The notes under the pieces were generated by a model, which saw only the letters and a list, made by a program, of their open reading frames with translations, was not told the DNA's origin and searched no databases. From contig CANHFG010000018.1 in assembly GCA_947459875.1 (NCBI GenBank), forward strand, positions 1 to 33,912: a DNA stretch of 33,912 bases, given 5' to 3'. Source of the stretch: Ignavibacteria bacterium. Lineage in GTDB: Bacteria > Bacteroidota > Ignavibacteria > Kapaibacteriales > Kapaibacteriaceae. Both the position numbers and the translations under genes were made by a program. Positions 19,401 through 28,055 of this stretch are shown in pieces (position 1 is the first letter of the stretch; each line of letters opens with the position of its first letter).

Positions 19401-19487
19401 GGTGGAGGCCAGCACTGCGTTGCCGGCAAATGTCATGACAAAGACTGCCGCGATCAGGCGCAGAAAACGCCCGTAATATGCTTGCAT
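16404..19487 (-). CDS. SBBP-repeat beta-propeller surface protein with Ig-like domains and T9SS-type C-terminus (copy A)
   Basis: ATG 19487 (1027 aa) starts a signal peptide of about 27 residues ending in VLA; longer in-frame starts would bury it. An N-terminal domain with the NVGQWP motif (DUF7948-like) follows. Then come seven SBBP blades, each marked by a GG-x-x-x-D-type loop (for example GGPGDDE, GGNKDDI, GGTGHDI, GGDGDEE) and a strand ending in GTT or GET. Next is a module with ISWSA resembling Kre9/KNH, then two Ig-like domains (YQWRRAG and YQWSKSG). The last 80 or so residues look like a T9SS sorting domain ending in VVIAR. Predicted location is the cell surface; substrate and role are unknown. 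Copy B lies directly upstream. Confidence 0.85.
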   Translation of the reverse strand: MQAYYGRFLRLIAAVFVMTFAGNAVLASTIEAAQTQVQGFIVNVGQWPAEVLCAARQNGADVWVTRTGVVVDQYSLVRAEQKRIGNVTREGFRFMSPAFNLKSGATISMVTFALGNQPSQWVTAPVVSDVALEEYYPGVTFAFSRGADGRVRREIILKAGADVSLLRHDLLGGAKNEVADVTPPTSTVYGSFVGGPGDDELVGVEYLSNGTIVVAGTTSELAVPGATGGYSTSIKGKLDGFLARLDTRLEKVLSYTFIGGGADDRIYSLTKDKNNNVYVTGETGSSDFPTTSGVTGKLYKALSDAFVAKFDSTLTKLIVGFYHGGNKDDIGRAIKVDQEGVMFVAGSTTSTTNFPVTFPATVRISIPGGWGRPPTFRDVPGGGANQGQTDGFVASFSANGSLLLSRFFGGTGHDIFNAMALDRSNSVYMTGSTTSSNFETAPTSDRFASGRKPADETFNGGYTDAFVVKLSRDLTLASTDDGTYSTYFGGDGDEEGKDIVVDDLGRAYIVGWTTSANLPAVGTLNTQRIGKKDIFLSFYADDGRELAGTTYYGGTGDDEAHAVRLISGTTVMMAGTTNSENFPLEGAGIVSSRAGDTDGFIATINTATNIYATLVSGNGNDTVRCLALDPLGNPYYVASTTSKNLLTYPKSASGASDGLHGYVAKHAFGVVEVTAPAGGEIYCVGISKPISWSAAGFADTARFQLQYSAYGSNVWTDVAKNVGGRSYLWKVPALPTGQYVVRVTTIHGHVSELLTPFTISSPPSITKQPADASACGGKPVTLSVTADGAGVKYQWRRAGVNIAGATEATYTIASVDASTAGKYDCLVSGTCNPSVTSSMANVLIGTPTVISRQPQGLTVDEGKPFTLSVAATGSTLTYQWSKSGTDIPGATAAEYTVSAAAKSNDGQYTCAVTGGCGTVTSTPATVVVMGGTSVDEESDDSAMLRVLGPVPADGDLTVRLNLNETPRQGAHFTFIDMRGARLTMQGAENIGRSGDIRLKTDMLAPGMYTLEFTDGATLARTRVVIAR

Positions 19488-19580
19488 GAAGGGTGTCCCA
19501 GATGAGGAAACTGATGCTTGGTCGACCCCGAAGAACAGCACACGAGGGAAAATGTTACGAGCGGATAACGAAAAACTGAA

Positions 19581-19610
19581 AAGGTCCCGCAACAAATGCT
19601 GCGGGACCTT
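19581..19610 (-). terminator. Rho-independent terminator of SBBP copy B
   Basis: Arms 19581-19590 and 19601-19610 (AAGGTCCCGC / GCGGGACCTT) form a perfect 10-bp stem with a 10-base loop, 35 bases past the stop at 19645. On the minus strand it is followed by TTTTCAGTTTTT, a good U-tract. It separates the two tandem paralogs into different transcripts. Confidence 0.8.
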
Positions 19611-19644
19611 GGTAACGTCGAGAGATGTGTCAGGGGGCTGAGGG

Positions 19645-22600
19645 TTAGCGCACCACCTGGATACGTAGCGTCCATGTTGTGGCTCCGGCCGCGATCTTCA
19701 ACAGATGCGTTCCGGACTGACACTCCGTGGTCGGAATGTGCATGTCGTGCGTTCCCTGTGCAAGCATACCGGCGTTAAGACGGGCAACCAATCGACCCTG
19801 AAGGTCGATCAGCGAGGCTGTCACCTCAGATGCAACCGGCAGTTCAAAGCGCACATGCGCCATGTCTGCTACGGGGTGGCTACCGACCAGGCGAAGCGAG
19901 CCGATGGCGAGGACCTCTTCATCAACTGACGTCGTCGTCACTGCAACGATGGCCTTTTCGGAGGTGACCGTTCCACAGCCCCCTTCAACGCGGCAGGTAT
20001 ACTCTCCCTCGTCAGCCTTGGATGCCGACGCAACAGTATAGTCGGCGGAGGTAGCCCCCGTGATCGGCGCTCCGTTGCGAAGCCATTGATATGCGAGATT
20101 CGAACCTGTGGCAGCTACCGACAGCGTGAATGGTCTGCCAGCATCGACCGCAACACCGGACGGCTGCCTGCTGATAGCCGTAGCCACGGCCGTTGTGACA
20201 TTGACAGCAGCAGACGTTGCATTCGGCGCGCAGGTTCCGGTGATCACGCAATCATACCGGCCAAGAGCGGCCGCATCAAGGGCAGGGATCACGAGTGTGT
20301 CGGCTGTTGCACCGGCGATGTTGTTACCACCTCGGCGCCACTGATACTTCAGTCCTGCACCCTCGGCCACAACACGAAGCACCAGACGTCCACCAAGGCA
20401 TGCGCTGGCATCCTTGGGTTGTTCCTTGATCGAAGGTGGATTGGAGATAGTAAATGGCGTCAGCAGGCGACTCATGTGACCACGTGACGTTGTGATGCGC
20501 ATCTGGTACAGACCTGTCGGAACGTTCGGGACCTTCCACGAGAAGCTGCGTCCGAGAGCCGTGCGCGTCAGCACAGTCCAGTTGCTGGAACCTGCAGGGG
20601 CGAGCTCGATAGAATACTTTGTCGAGTCTGGCAGTACTTGGGCCGACCAGCTAATGGCACGGTTCGAACCGGCACACCAGACCTCATCGCCGCTCGGGAC
20701 GGTGAGCTCAACAGTTCCGATCGCATACTTGCCGACATAGGCATTTGAGCCCCCTACTGCGCCTTGGGCTGCGCTGTCCGGGAGCCGAAGATTGTCCGAC
20801 GTTGTTGATGTCACGTAATACAGATCGCCAACGGGGTCGACCGACAGCGCAACCACAGTATCGGCATCGGAGCCACCGAGGAGAGTCGTGTAGGAGTTAG
20901 TGGACGTATTCATGAGTGTGATGAATCCGTCCGTTGGGCCGATGCGTTCGTTGCTCGCTCCATCGCCGGCAACGGGGAAGTCCCCTGACTGTGTAGCTCC
21001 GCAAAGCACGGCAAGACGAGACACGGAATTGAAGCGGACACTCCTGACGTCATCCTTACCTGTGCCGCCAAAGTAGGTTGCTCCCGTGAGATTTCGTCCG
21101 TCATCAGGAAACACAGCCAGAAAGATATCCTGGTCTCCGATGGGCTGCGTTACCAGTGTACCGATGGTCTCGAGGTTGGTCGACTTGGTCACTCCCACAA
21201 CTTGCGCGCGCCCGATCTCATCGACGAAAATGCCACGCCCCTCTTCGTCGCCATTCCCGCCGAAGAACGTCGAGTATGTTCCGTCATCGGACTTGGCCAG
21301 CTGGAGCTCATTGTTCATCTTCACCACAAAAGCATCGGTCGTGCCGCCGTTGAACGTCCGGTCATACGGAAGACGACCCGATGAGAAGAACCCCGGCGTG
21401 GGTGATGTCTCAAAGTCCGGCGACGTTGTCGAACCGGTGAAATAGACGCTGTTGGATCCGTCGATACACATCGCCGTCACGCGGTCGATGCCGCTGCGTC
21501 CGAAGTACCGGCTCTGTTGCATCGAACCGTTAACCGAAAAGAAGGCCAGGAAGATGTCGACGACACCCTGATTGGATCCGCCGCCGGGCTCGGTGAACGT
21601 CCGACCGCGCCAGTCACGTCGCGTGATGGTGACCGGAAATGTTATCGGCAGATTCGTCGTTGAATTCGTGTTGCCGGCAAGGAAGATGACGCCGTTCTGA
21701 TCAACGGCAATGGCAACGCCGATGTCATCCTTGTTTCCGCCATGGTAACCGCTGATCTGCAGCCTGGTGAGCGTACTGTCAAACTTCGCGATGTAGGCGT
21801 CGATGCCGGCCTTGTAAAGCTGGCCGGATGCTCCAGACGTCACGGGAAGATCGGCAGACGACGTCTCGCCGGTGATGTAGATGCTGTTTGCCTTGTCACG
21901 CACGAGCGAATTGATACGGTCTTCTCCGTTGCCACCGTAAAAGCTGTACGAAAGCACACGCTGGAGCTTCCGGTCGAGACGCACGAGATAGCCGTCGCTA
22001 ACCCCCTTGAGTGACGTCGAGTATCCGCCCGTAACGCCCGGGTAGGACAGGCTGGATGTCGTACCACCGATCACGACCTCCCCATTGGACAGGTACTCGA
22101 TACCGGCCACCTGGTCATCAGACGGACCACCCACATACGAGGCGTAGACGATCGACGAGGTCGGCGAGACGATCGCGCGCGGCGATCCGCCGTCAGCCGA
22201 CGGTTCCACAACAACACTGGCAGCGGATGGACTCACGCCCTGGTCAAGAATGAAGTGCTGCTCAAGCCCCCTGCCAACGGCGCGATACTCAACGCTCACC
22301 CCGGGTGCGGCATCACGGATCACGACCGATCGATAGACCGGCGCAGCAAACCACTGCGATGAGTTCCGCCCAAGAAAGAAACTGACCGTTGAGACCTGCT
22401 CGGATGCAACCACCGTTACCGCTTGCCCGGCGTTGAGCAGACGCCGCGACTCGACGCGTCCGTTGCGCATACCGGCGGCACGATCAGTTGTATAGGTATC
22501 GACCTCTGTTCCATAGCGCGTAACCCAGACGTTCTGTCCGTTCGAGCGATAGGCATACAGTACATGCGAGGGCCATTGTCCGACATTGCCAATGAGCCCA

Positions 22601-22737
22601 TCGATAGATGCCGATGGCGCGGAGGCCACGGACGTCGCTGGGGTCTTCTGACTGTAAAGGTCGCCCGTAGCACAACACCATACGAGCGTAGCAAGGAGGA
22701 AAAACTGCATTGGATAAGCCATCAGCTTGTTGAACAT
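19645..22737 (-). CDS. SBBP-repeat beta-propeller surface protein with Ig-like domains and T9SS-type C-terminus (copy B)
   Basis: This is a full-length paralog of copy A with the same order: signal peptide, NVGQWP domain, seven blades, ISWSA module, two Ig-like domains, sorting-type tail ending in VVR. By eye the blade region matches copy A at well over half of positions. ATG 22737 (1030 aa) gives a plausible signal peptide ending near LYSQ; ATGs at 22722 and 22710 are alternatives, and no start has a good ribosome site. Blade 4 has lost the paired glycine (FGRSGID), and blade 7 is GGSDADT. It is divergent from pdxJ across a 191-base gap and ends at its own terminator. Function unknown. Confidence 0.85.
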   Translation of the reverse strand: MFNKLMAYPMQFFLLATLVWCCATGDLYSQKTPATSVASAPSASIDGLIGNVGQWPSHVLYAYRSNGQNVWVTRYGTEVDTYTTDRAAGMRNGRVESRRLLNAGQAVTVVASEQVSTVSFFLGRNSSQWFAAPVYRSVVIRDAAPGVSVEYRAVGRGLEQHFILDQGVSPSAASVVVEPSADGGSPRAIVSPTSSIVYASYVGGPSDDQVAGIEYLSNGEVVIGGTTSSLSYPGVTGGYSTSLKGVSDGYLVRLDRKLQRVLSYSFYGGNGEDRINSLVRDKANSIYITGETSSADLPVTSGASGQLYKAGIDAYIAKFDSTLTRLQISGYHGGNKDDIGVAIAVDQNGVIFLAGNTNSTTNLPITFPVTITRRDWRGRTFTEPGGGSNQGVVDIFLAFFSVNGSMQQSRYFGRSGIDRVTAMCIDGSNSVYFTGSTTSPDFETSPTPGFFSSGRLPYDRTFNGGTTDAFVVKMNNELQLAKSDDGTYSTFFGGNGDEEGRGIFVDEIGRAQVVGVTKSTNLETIGTLVTQPIGDQDIFLAVFPDDGRNLTGATYFGGTGKDDVRSVRFNSVSRLAVLCGATQSGDFPVAGDGASNERIGPTDGFITLMNTSTNSYTTLLGGSDADTVVALSVDPVGDLYYVTSTTSDNLRLPDSAAQGAVGGSNAYVGKYAIGTVELTVPSGDEVWCAGSNRAISWSAQVLPDSTKYSIELAPAGSSNWTVLTRTALGRSFSWKVPNVPTGLYQMRITTSRGHMSRLLTPFTISNPPSIKEQPKDASACLGGRLVLRVVAEGAGLKYQWRRGGNNIAGATADTLVIPALDAAALGRYDCVITGTCAPNATSAAVNVTTAVATAISRQPSGVAVDAGRPFTLSVAATGSNLAYQWLRNGAPITGATSADYTVASASKADEGEYTCRVEGGCGTVTSEKAIVAVTTTSVDEEVLAIGSLRLVGSHPVADMAHVRFELPVASEVTASLIDLQGRLVARLNAGMLAQGTHDMHIPTTECQSGTHLLKIAAGATTWTLRIQVVR

Positions 22738-22750
22738 GATTGCGAACGAA

Positions 22751-22762
22751 CCGGCAAGCCGG
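22751..22762. other. Inverted repeat in the 5' leader of SBBP copy B
   Basis: CCGGC-AA-GCCGG lies 14 bases upstream of ATG 22737, where a ribosome site would be expected. It could form a small mRNA hairpin affecting initiation or mean that a later ATG is used. The rest of the 22738-22928 gap holds GC-rich partial repeats and an AT-rich stretch before pdxJ, and nothing else I can name. Confidence 0.3.
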
Positions 22763-22928
22763 CAGAGAATGACGCGTTGATGTACGTCCCATTGCCGCCG
22801 GCCGTACCTTTGCAGGCCAGCGTTGGCCGGAGGCGAAAATAGCACAACACGGTTGTCGTCACGGGCGTTCACAACTTCAAACACCTAATCAAACGCGGCG
22901 TTTCCACTAAATTTTTCCCCACCCGGCC

Positions 22929-23645
22929 ATGTCCATCCGTCTTGCCGTCAACATCGATCACGTAGCCACGCTCAGAGAAGCCCGCGGAGGCATTGAGCCC
23001 GATCCCGTGCATGCGGCCGTCCTTGCCGAACTGGCCGGTGCCAGCGGTATTGTCTGTCACCTGCGTGAGGACCGTCGCCACGTGAACGACCGCGACGTCC
23101 GTGTGCTGAGGGAGGTCGTAACCACCAAGCTCGATCTTGAGATGGCCGCTTCCGAAGAGATCATTGTCATTGCCCTGGACATTGTGCCGGACCTGGTGAC
23201 GCTGGTACCTGAGAAGCGCGAGGAGCTCACGACGGAAGGGGGCTTGGCAGTCGCCGGACACGTCGAACGCTATCGAACGCTTACCGAGCGGTTCCATGAG
23301 CGCGGCATCGAGGTCAGCTTTTTCATCGAACCGGAAGCCGATCAGATCGAGGCAGCCGCTGCGTGCGGCGCTGATATCATCGAGCTGCACACGGGAACGT
23401 ATGCCAATGCCCGCAGCGGAGCCGCATCGATGATCCAGCTGGAACGCCTAACGTCGGCCGCACGCATTGCGGCCCAGGCCGGACTGGTTGTTACGGCCGG
23501 ACATGGGCTCGACCTGCGAAACATCAGCCCCCTGAGATCGATCGAGGAGATCGAGGAAGTTTCCATCGGGCACGCCCTGGTGGGACGTGCCGTTCTGGTC
23601 GGATTTGAGCGCGCGGTGGAAGAATATCTCCAGCTGCTGCGCTAA
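22929..23645 (+). CDS. pdxJ: Pyridoxine 5'-phosphate synthase
   Basis: PdxJ condenses deoxyxylulose 5-phosphate with 3-amino-2-oxopropyl phosphate to make pyridoxine 5'-phosphate in the DXP-dependent vitamin B6 route. The 238 residues form a TIM barrel with all signatures: NIDHVATLREARG, HLREDRRH with His44, LEMA with Glu71, PEKREELTTEGGL, LHTGTYA, AGHGLD with His192, and SIGHALVGRAV. These match E. coli His45, Glu72 and His193. The start at ATG 22929 agrees with the family N-terminus. It stands alone, divergent from SBBP copy B and convergent with sdhB. Its product PLP is the cofactor of SufS, a metabolic rather than genetic link. Confidence 0.96.
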   Translation: MSIRLAVNIDHVATLREARGGIEPDPVHAAVLAELAGASGIVCHLREDRRHVNDRDVRVLREVVTTKLDLEMAASEEIIVIALDIVPDLVTLVPEKREELTTEGGLAVAGHVERYRTLTERFHERGIEVSFFIEPEADQIEAAAACGADIIELHTGTYANARSGAASMIQLERLTSAARIAAQAGLVVTAGHGLDLRNISPLRSIEEIEEVSIGHALVGRAVLVGFERAVEEYLQLLR

Positions 23646-23660
23646 CCCGTGAGAGTTAGC
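23641..23660. terminator. Small hairpin between convergent pdxJ and sdhB
   Basis: GCTAAC and GTTAGC form a 6-bp inverted repeat with an 8-base loop spanning both stop codons. It has no T-run, so a bidirectional terminator is only a weak possibility. Confidence 0.25.
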
Positions 23661-24405
23661 CCTTGCCGCCGAGAGCACTGGCCACAAAGTCGCGATTCAT
23701 CTGTGCGATGAATTCGGCGCTGATACCCTTCGGACAAGCGGCCTCGCACTCATAGTGATTCGTGCAGGCACCGAAACCTTCGGTGTCCATCTGAAGCACC
23801 ATGTTCATGGCGCGAGAAGAACGCTCGGCCTGTCCCTGCGGGAGTGATGCAAGGTGACCGATCTTGGCCGCCGTAAAGAGCATGGCCGAAGAATTCGGGC
23901 AGGCGGCTACGCATGCTCCGCAACCGATGCAGGCCGCAGCATCCATGGCACGGTCTGCATCCGGCTTACCGATGGGGATCGTGTTTCCGTCCTGGGCATT
24001 ACCCGTGTTAACGCTGACAAAGCCGCCCTTCTGGATGATCCGGTCGAACGAACCACGGTCGACCACTAGATCACGAAGAACCGGAAAGGCCTTGGCCCTC
24101 CATGGCTCGATGTAGATCTCGTCGCCATCCTTGAATGTCCGCATGTGCAGCTGGCACGCCGTGGTTCGGGCAAGTGGCCCGTGAGGGCGACCGTTGATGA
24201 CCATTCCGCAGGTTCCGCAGATACCCTCACGGCAGTCGTGATCAAAGGCAACCGGAATCTCACCCTTGGCAATGAGCTCCTCGTTGAGCACATCGAGCAT
24301 TTCGAGGAAGCTCATGTGCTCGCTCACGTTGGCAAGATCATACGTCTTGAGCATACCCGTGTCGTTCGGTCCGGCTTGACGCCAGATGTGAAGTCTGAGG
24401 TTCAT
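23656..24405 (-). CDS. sdhB: Succinate dehydrogenase/fumarate reductase iron-sulfur subunit
   Basis: This subunit wires electrons between the flavin of SdhA and the quinone site. All three clusters have ligands: [2Fe-2S] at Cys58, Cys63, Cys66 and Cys84; [4Fe-4S] at Cys159, Cys162, Cys165 and Cys169 ([11 protein letters not shown]); and [3Fe-4S] or third cluster at Cys214, Cys220 and Cys224 ([11 protein letters not shown]). The 249-residue length and long linker are typical of the Bacteroidota-type enzyme, which works with menaquinone. The ATG overlaps the sdhA stop in a TAATG junction. Direction (succinate oxidation or fumarate reduction) cannot be read from sequence. Confidence 0.94.
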   Translation of the reverse strand: MNLRLHIWRQAGPNDTGMLKTYDLANVSEHMSFLEMLDVLNEELIAKGEIPVAFDHDCREGICGTCGMVINGRPHGPLARTTACQLHMRTFKDGDEIYIEPWRAKAFPVLRDLVVDRGSFDRIIQKGGFVSVNTGNAQDGNTIPIGKPDADRAMDAAACIGCGACVAACPNSSAMLFTAAKIGHLASLPQGQAERSSRAMNMVLQMDTEGFGACTNHYECEAACPKGISAEFIAQMNRDFVASALGGKG

Positions 24406-26318
24406 TACTTATAGCTCCGTGTTGCCAGTTTGACGTTTTCAAAAGAAAGGGGCTCTTTGTGCAGCGTTGGGGTGTTGCCCACGCCGGTATGCTCCCACGC
24501 CGCAACGTAACAGTAGTCGTCGTCGTTGCGAAGCGCCTCGCCATCCTCGGTCTGGTACTCTTCGCGGAAGTGGCCACCACATGACTCGTTGCGCTGAAGG
24601 GCGTCAAAGCACATCAGCTCTGCAAACTCAAGGAAGTCGGCAACGCGCAATCCCCGCTCAAGGGACTGGTTCAGCTCGGTGCCCGAGCCGGGCACAACGA
24701 GATTCTGCCAGAACTCCTCGCGAAGTTCAGGGATCCGCTGCAACGCTTCCTTCAGGCCCGACTCGTTGCGAGCCATGCCACACTTGTCCCACATGATCTT
24801 GCCCAGTTCACGATGGAACGAATCAGGCGAGCGCTTGCCACCGATCGACAGGAGCGTCTGGATCTTCTGCTCCGCATCCTTAACGGCCTGCTGTGCTTCG
24901 GCACCCTCACTGCTGACGGCCGCAAGGCCGCCCTGGGCCAGATACCCACCTATTGTGTACGGGATGACGAAATATCCGTCGGCCAGACCCTGCATAAGAG
25001 CCGAGGCACCAAGACGGTTTGCTCCGTGGTCGGAGAAGTTAGCCTCGCCGAGCACGAACAGACCGGGCACGTTCGACATCAGGTTATAGTCCACCCAGAG
25101 TCCACCCATCGTATAGTGCACCGCAGGGTAGATGCGCATCGGCACCTTATATGGGTTTTCGCCGGTGATACGCTCGTACATTTCAAACAGGTTGCCATAG
25201 CGGTCGGCAATGGCCTTTTCGCCAAGTCGGCGGATGGCGTCCGAGAAGTCGAGATATACACCCAGACCGCCGGGTCCGACGCCGCGTCCTTCGTCACAGA
25301 CTTCCTTGGCGGCACGCGATGCGATGTCACGGGGCGAAAGGTTCCCGAACGAAGGATACTTACGCTCGAGGTAGTAATCACGGTCTGACTCAGGGATCTG
25401 GTCAGGACTGCGGTGATCGCCCTTGGTCTTCGGAACCCAGATGCGACCGTCGTTTCGGAGTGACTCCGACATCAGCGTGAGCTTTGACTGGTAGTCGCCG
25501 CTTTGGGGGATACACGTCGGATGGATCTGCGTATAGCAAGGGTTGGCAAACAGTGCACCACGCTTGTGAGCACGGTAGGTGGCCGTAACGTTACAGGCTT
25601 TGGCATTCGTACTCAGGTAGAAGACATTTCCGTACCCACCCGTTGCCAGGATCACTGCATCGGCCATGTGAGAGCGCACGACTCCCGTGACCAGGTCACG
25701 CGTGACGATGCCGCGGGCACGTCCGTCCACAACGATCAGGTCCATCATCTCCTGCTTGTTGTGAAGCTTGACCTTGCCAAGGCCCACCTGACGCATCAGC
25801 GCCTGATACGCGCCAAGCAGCAACTGCTGACCGGTCTGACCCTTCGCATAGAAGGTACGCGAGACCTGTGCTCCGCCAAACGAACGGTTGCTGAGGTAGC
25901 CGCCGTACTCACGAGCAAACGGAACGCCCTGCGCCACGCACTGATCGATGATGTTCACCGATACCTGGGCCAGACGGTAGACATTCGATTCGCGAGCGCG
26001 GAAGTCGCCCCCTTTGACCGTGTCGTAAAACAGCCGCCAGACGCTGTCACCGTCGTTCTGGTAGTTCTTGGCGGCATTGATGCCACCCTGTGCGGCGATC
26101 GAATGAGCCCGACGTGCCGAGTCATGATAGGTGAACGCCTGCACGTTGTAGCCGAGCTCTGCCAGCGTTGCCGAGGCCGACGCACCGGCCAGTCCGGTGC
26201 CGACCACGATGACGGAGAACTTCCGCTTGTTAGCAGGGTTGACGAGTTTGAGCTCAGCCCGATGCTTGTCCCATCGCTGCTGGATGGGTCCGCCCGGAAG
26301 TGCACTGTTGAGTTCCAT
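24405..26318 (-). CDS. sdhA: Succinate dehydrogenase/fumarate reductase flavoprotein subunit
   Basis: SdhA holds covalent FAD and the dicarboxylate site. ATG 26318 gives 637 residues; longer in-frame sequence upstream overlaps sdhC and is not family-like. The dinucleotide motif VVGTGLAG lies at 38-45. His72 in [13 protein letters not shown] is the covalent FAD attachment residue. The HPTCIPQSG and [17 protein letters not shown] segments carry substrate-binding residues, and [17 protein letters not shown] is the C-terminal FAD contact. It lies 19 bases after sdhC and overlaps sdhB by one base. The close match to Bacteroidota/Bacillus-type enzymes suggests a menaquinone complex. Confidence 0.95.
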   Translation of the reverse strand: MELNSALPGGPIQQRWDKHRAELKLVNPANKRKFSVIVVGTGLAGASASATLAELGYNVQAFTYHDSARRAHSIAAQGGINAAKNYQNDGDSVWRLFYDTVKGGDFRARESNVYRLAQVSVNIIDQCVAQGVPFAREYGGYLSNRSFGGAQVSRTFYAKGQTGQQLLLGAYQALMRQVGLGKVKLHNKQEMMDLIVVDGRARGIVTRDLVTGVVRSHMADAVILATGGYGNVFYLSTNAKACNVTATYRAHKRGALFANPCYTQIHPTCIPQSGDYQSKLTLMSESLRNDGRIWVPKTKGDHRSPDQIPESDRDYYLERKYPSFGNLSPRDIASRAAKEVCDEGRGVGPGGLGVYLDFSDAIRRLGEKAIADRYGNLFEMYERITGENPYKVPMRIYPAVHYTMGGLWVDYNLMSNVPGLFVLGEANFSDHGANRLGASALMQGLADGYFVIPYTIGGYLAQGGLAAVSSEGAEAQQAVKDAEQKIQTLLSIGGKRSPDSFHRELGKIMWDKCGMARNESGLKEALQRIPELREEFWQNLVVPGSGTELNQSLERGLRVADFLEFAELMCFDALQRNESCGGHFREEYQTEDGEALRNDDDYCYVAAWEHTGVGNTPTLHKEPLSFENVKLATRSYK

Positions 26319-26337
26319 ACCGTTGAGCTTTCTGCGA

Positions 26338-27039
26338 TTAGATCTTGACGAGTCCGAGAATGATGGCCAGCGGCACAGCCGAAAAACCGAGGGCGATGAG
26401 GATCGAAAGCGCCGGACCGATGGTGCGCACCAGCGGCACGATTCGGCGGTTGGTGACGCCGAGCGTCTGGAAGGCGCTGGCAATGGCGTGGTTCAGGTGA
26501 AGACCCACCATGACCATTGACAGCAGATACAGCACGGTGATAAGGGGCTCGCTGAAGCTCTTGACCACCATCGTGTAGACATCCGGCACGAGCTCGCCCG
26601 ACGGCAGGATGAACGTTGCCTGCGCATAATGCTGCGCATGAACGGCCCCCCATGTGAAATGGGCAAGATGATAGAGCACATAGGTGATCAGAAGCAGTCC
26701 GGAATACAGCATGGTTCGCGAGGCCAGCGTCGAGGAACGCGCCTCCACCCGTGCATACTTCTGCGGACGTGCCTGGCGGTTGCGACGCGAGAGCGTTATG
26801 GCCGACGCCACGTGCAGAATGAAGAACGTCAGCAGTCCGATGCGCGCGCCCCAGAGAACGGCACCATGACCCATGGTGCGCAGACCGTGAGCGTATTCGT
26901 TGATGTGCGCCTGACCCAGAAAGACCAGCAGGTTACCCGAGAGGTGACCCAGCAGGAACAGGACCAGGAAAAGTCCTGTAATGGCCATAAGCCACTTTTG
27001 GAACAGATTCGAACGCCAGATGTCGCCGAACGCCTTCAT
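26338..27039 (-). CDS. sdhC: Succinate dehydrogenase/fumarate reductase cytochrome b subunit, single-anchor type B
   Basis: This 233-residue protein is the only membrane anchor in the operon, as expected for type B complex II, which carries two hemes b. ATG 27039 has an AAGG site about 7 bases upstream and matches the usual N-terminus ([15 protein letters not shown]). Five membrane helices are visible. Candidate heme ligands are His32 (LGHLSGN), His76 (FILHVAS), His124 or His127 (YHLAHFTWG) and His181 or His184 (LHLNHA). No SdhD gene is present. It leads the C-A-B operon and is divergent from the ABC ATPase gene across about 100 bases. Confidence 0.92.
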   Translation of the reverse strand: MKAFGDIWRSNLFQKWLMAITGLFLVLFLLGHLSGNLLVFLGQAHINEYAHGLRTMGHGAVLWGARIGLLTFFILHVASAITLSRRNRQARPQKYARVEARSSTLASRTMLYSGLLLITYVLYHLAHFTWGAVHAQHYAQATFILPSGELVPDVYTMVVKSFSEPLITVLYLLSMVMVGLHLNHAIASAFQTLGVTNRRIVPLVRTIGPALSILIALGFSAVPLAIILGLVKI

Positions 27040-27109
27040 GAGATGCCTTACCGTATTGATCGATGATCGACGAGCCAGAACACGCATGCCGTCGAAAAGG
27101 TGCCGCGAA

Positions 27110-27139
27110 TTTACAAATCGGCAAACGATCGTAGCTTTG
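27110..27139 (+). promoter_or_regulatory. Candidate promoter of the ABC ATPase-mltG operon
   Basis: TTTACA (27110-27115) and TAGCTTTG (27132-27139) are spaced 16 bases apart; the latter fits the Bacteroidota TAnnTTTG -7 pattern. It ends only 4 bases before ATG 27144, so the message could be leaderless. No Shine-Dalgarno sequence is visible. Confidence 0.3.
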
Positions 27140-27143
27140 AGTC

Positions 27144-28055
27144 ATGTTATCCGTACGCCACCTCACAAAATATTACGGCGCGCACTGCGCCAACAACGAC
27201 GTCTCGATCGATGTTCATCAGGGACGGATCTTTGGTTTGCTGGGCCCCAACGGGGCGGGCAAGACCACCCTCATCCGGATGATCACCGGCATCACACTGC
27301 CCGATTCGGGCACGATCACGCTCAGCGGACTGGATTCGGTGGACGTGCGGCGCGAGCGCATCGGCTACCTTCCGGAAGAGCGCGGGCTGTACAAGAAGCT
27401 CACCGTGGAGGCCCAGCTGCGATACTTCGCCGGCCTCAAGGGGCTTGATGCGCGCAGTGCCACAGAGCGCATCGGATACTGGCTTGATCGCATGGACGCC
27501 ACCGGCTGGGGGACGAAGAAGATCGAAGAACTTTCCAAGGGGATGCAGCAGAAGGTGCAGTTCATCGCTACGATCCTGCATGCCCCCTCGCTGCTGATCC
27601 TGGACGAGCCGTTCAGCGGACTCGACCCGGTCAACGCCGACCTGCTGATCACGGTCACCCGTGAGCTGCAGCAGAGCGGGACGACCATCATTCTCTCGAC
27701 CCATCAGATGGATCAGGTCGAACGGCTCTGTGACGACATCGCGCTCATCAACCACGGACGCGTGGTTCTTGCCGGTGAAGTCTCCGAAGTCCGCTCACGC
27801 TACGAGTCAGACCGCATCCGCGTGCGCTGCACGGGTTCAGTGGAGCCACTTCTGCATATCCCGGGAACGCAGGTGGTCGATCAGACAGGATCGGCCGTCG
27901 TCTTGCGCCGCGACCCGTCGACCAGCGTACGCGATGTGCTCGGCAACGTCGCTTCAGCGGTGGATGTTCTCGAGTTCTCCGTCATGCAGCCGTCTCTGCA
28001 CGAGATATTTGTGCGAACGGTCACGTCCTCATCGGCCGGGTCAGCCGCTGCATGA
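27144..28055 (+). CDS. ABC transporter ATP-binding protein, NatA/DUF4162 type
   Basis: The 303-residue ATPase has Walker A GPNGAGKTT at 34-42, the signature LSKGMQQK at 130-137 (Lys-Gly instead of Gly-Gly), Walker B LLILDEP around 150-156, and the switch His in STHQMDQ. PEERGLYKKLTVE and the C-terminal domain (about 220-295, ending with EFSVMQPSLHEIFVRTV) match the NatA/YhaQ-like exporters. No permease gene lies beside it: the next gene, mltG, starts inside its stop codon (ATGA). The permease must be elsewhere, or the protein serves another role. The ATPase call is firm; the substrate is unknown. Confidence 0.9.
   Translation: MLSVRHLTKYYGAHCANNDVSIDVHQGRIFGLLGPNGAGKTTLIRMITGITLPDSGTITLSGLDSVDVRRERIGYLPEERGLYKKLTVEAQLRYFAGLKGLDARSATERIGYWLDRMDATGWGTKKIEELSKGMQQKVQFIATILHAPSLLILDEPFSGLDPVNADLLITVTRELQQSGTTIILSTHQMDQVERLCDDIALINHGRVVLAGEVSEVRSRYESDRIRVRCTGSVEPLLHIPGTQVVDQTGSAVVLRRDPSTSVRDVLGNVASAVDVLEFSVMQPSLHEIFVRTVTSSSAGSAAA

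Noticed and set aside
19488-19595. N-terminal extension of SBBP copy A
   Set aside because: It would bury the signal peptide and run into the copy B terminator hairpin.
20097-20110. GATTCGAACCTGTG, resembling a tRNA T-arm; also GGTTCGAACC at 20661-20670
   Set aside because: Both lie inside SBBP copy B coding sequence, and no acceptor or anticodon stem can be folded around them.
25503-26348. Long plus-strand open frame (281 codons) antisense to sdhA
   Set aside because: sdhA is certain from its FAD and substrate motifs. The antisense translation has no family features.
26319-26483. N-terminal extension of SdhA
   Set aside because: It overlaps sdhC, is Arg/Ser-rich shadow sequence, and homologs start at the MEL position.
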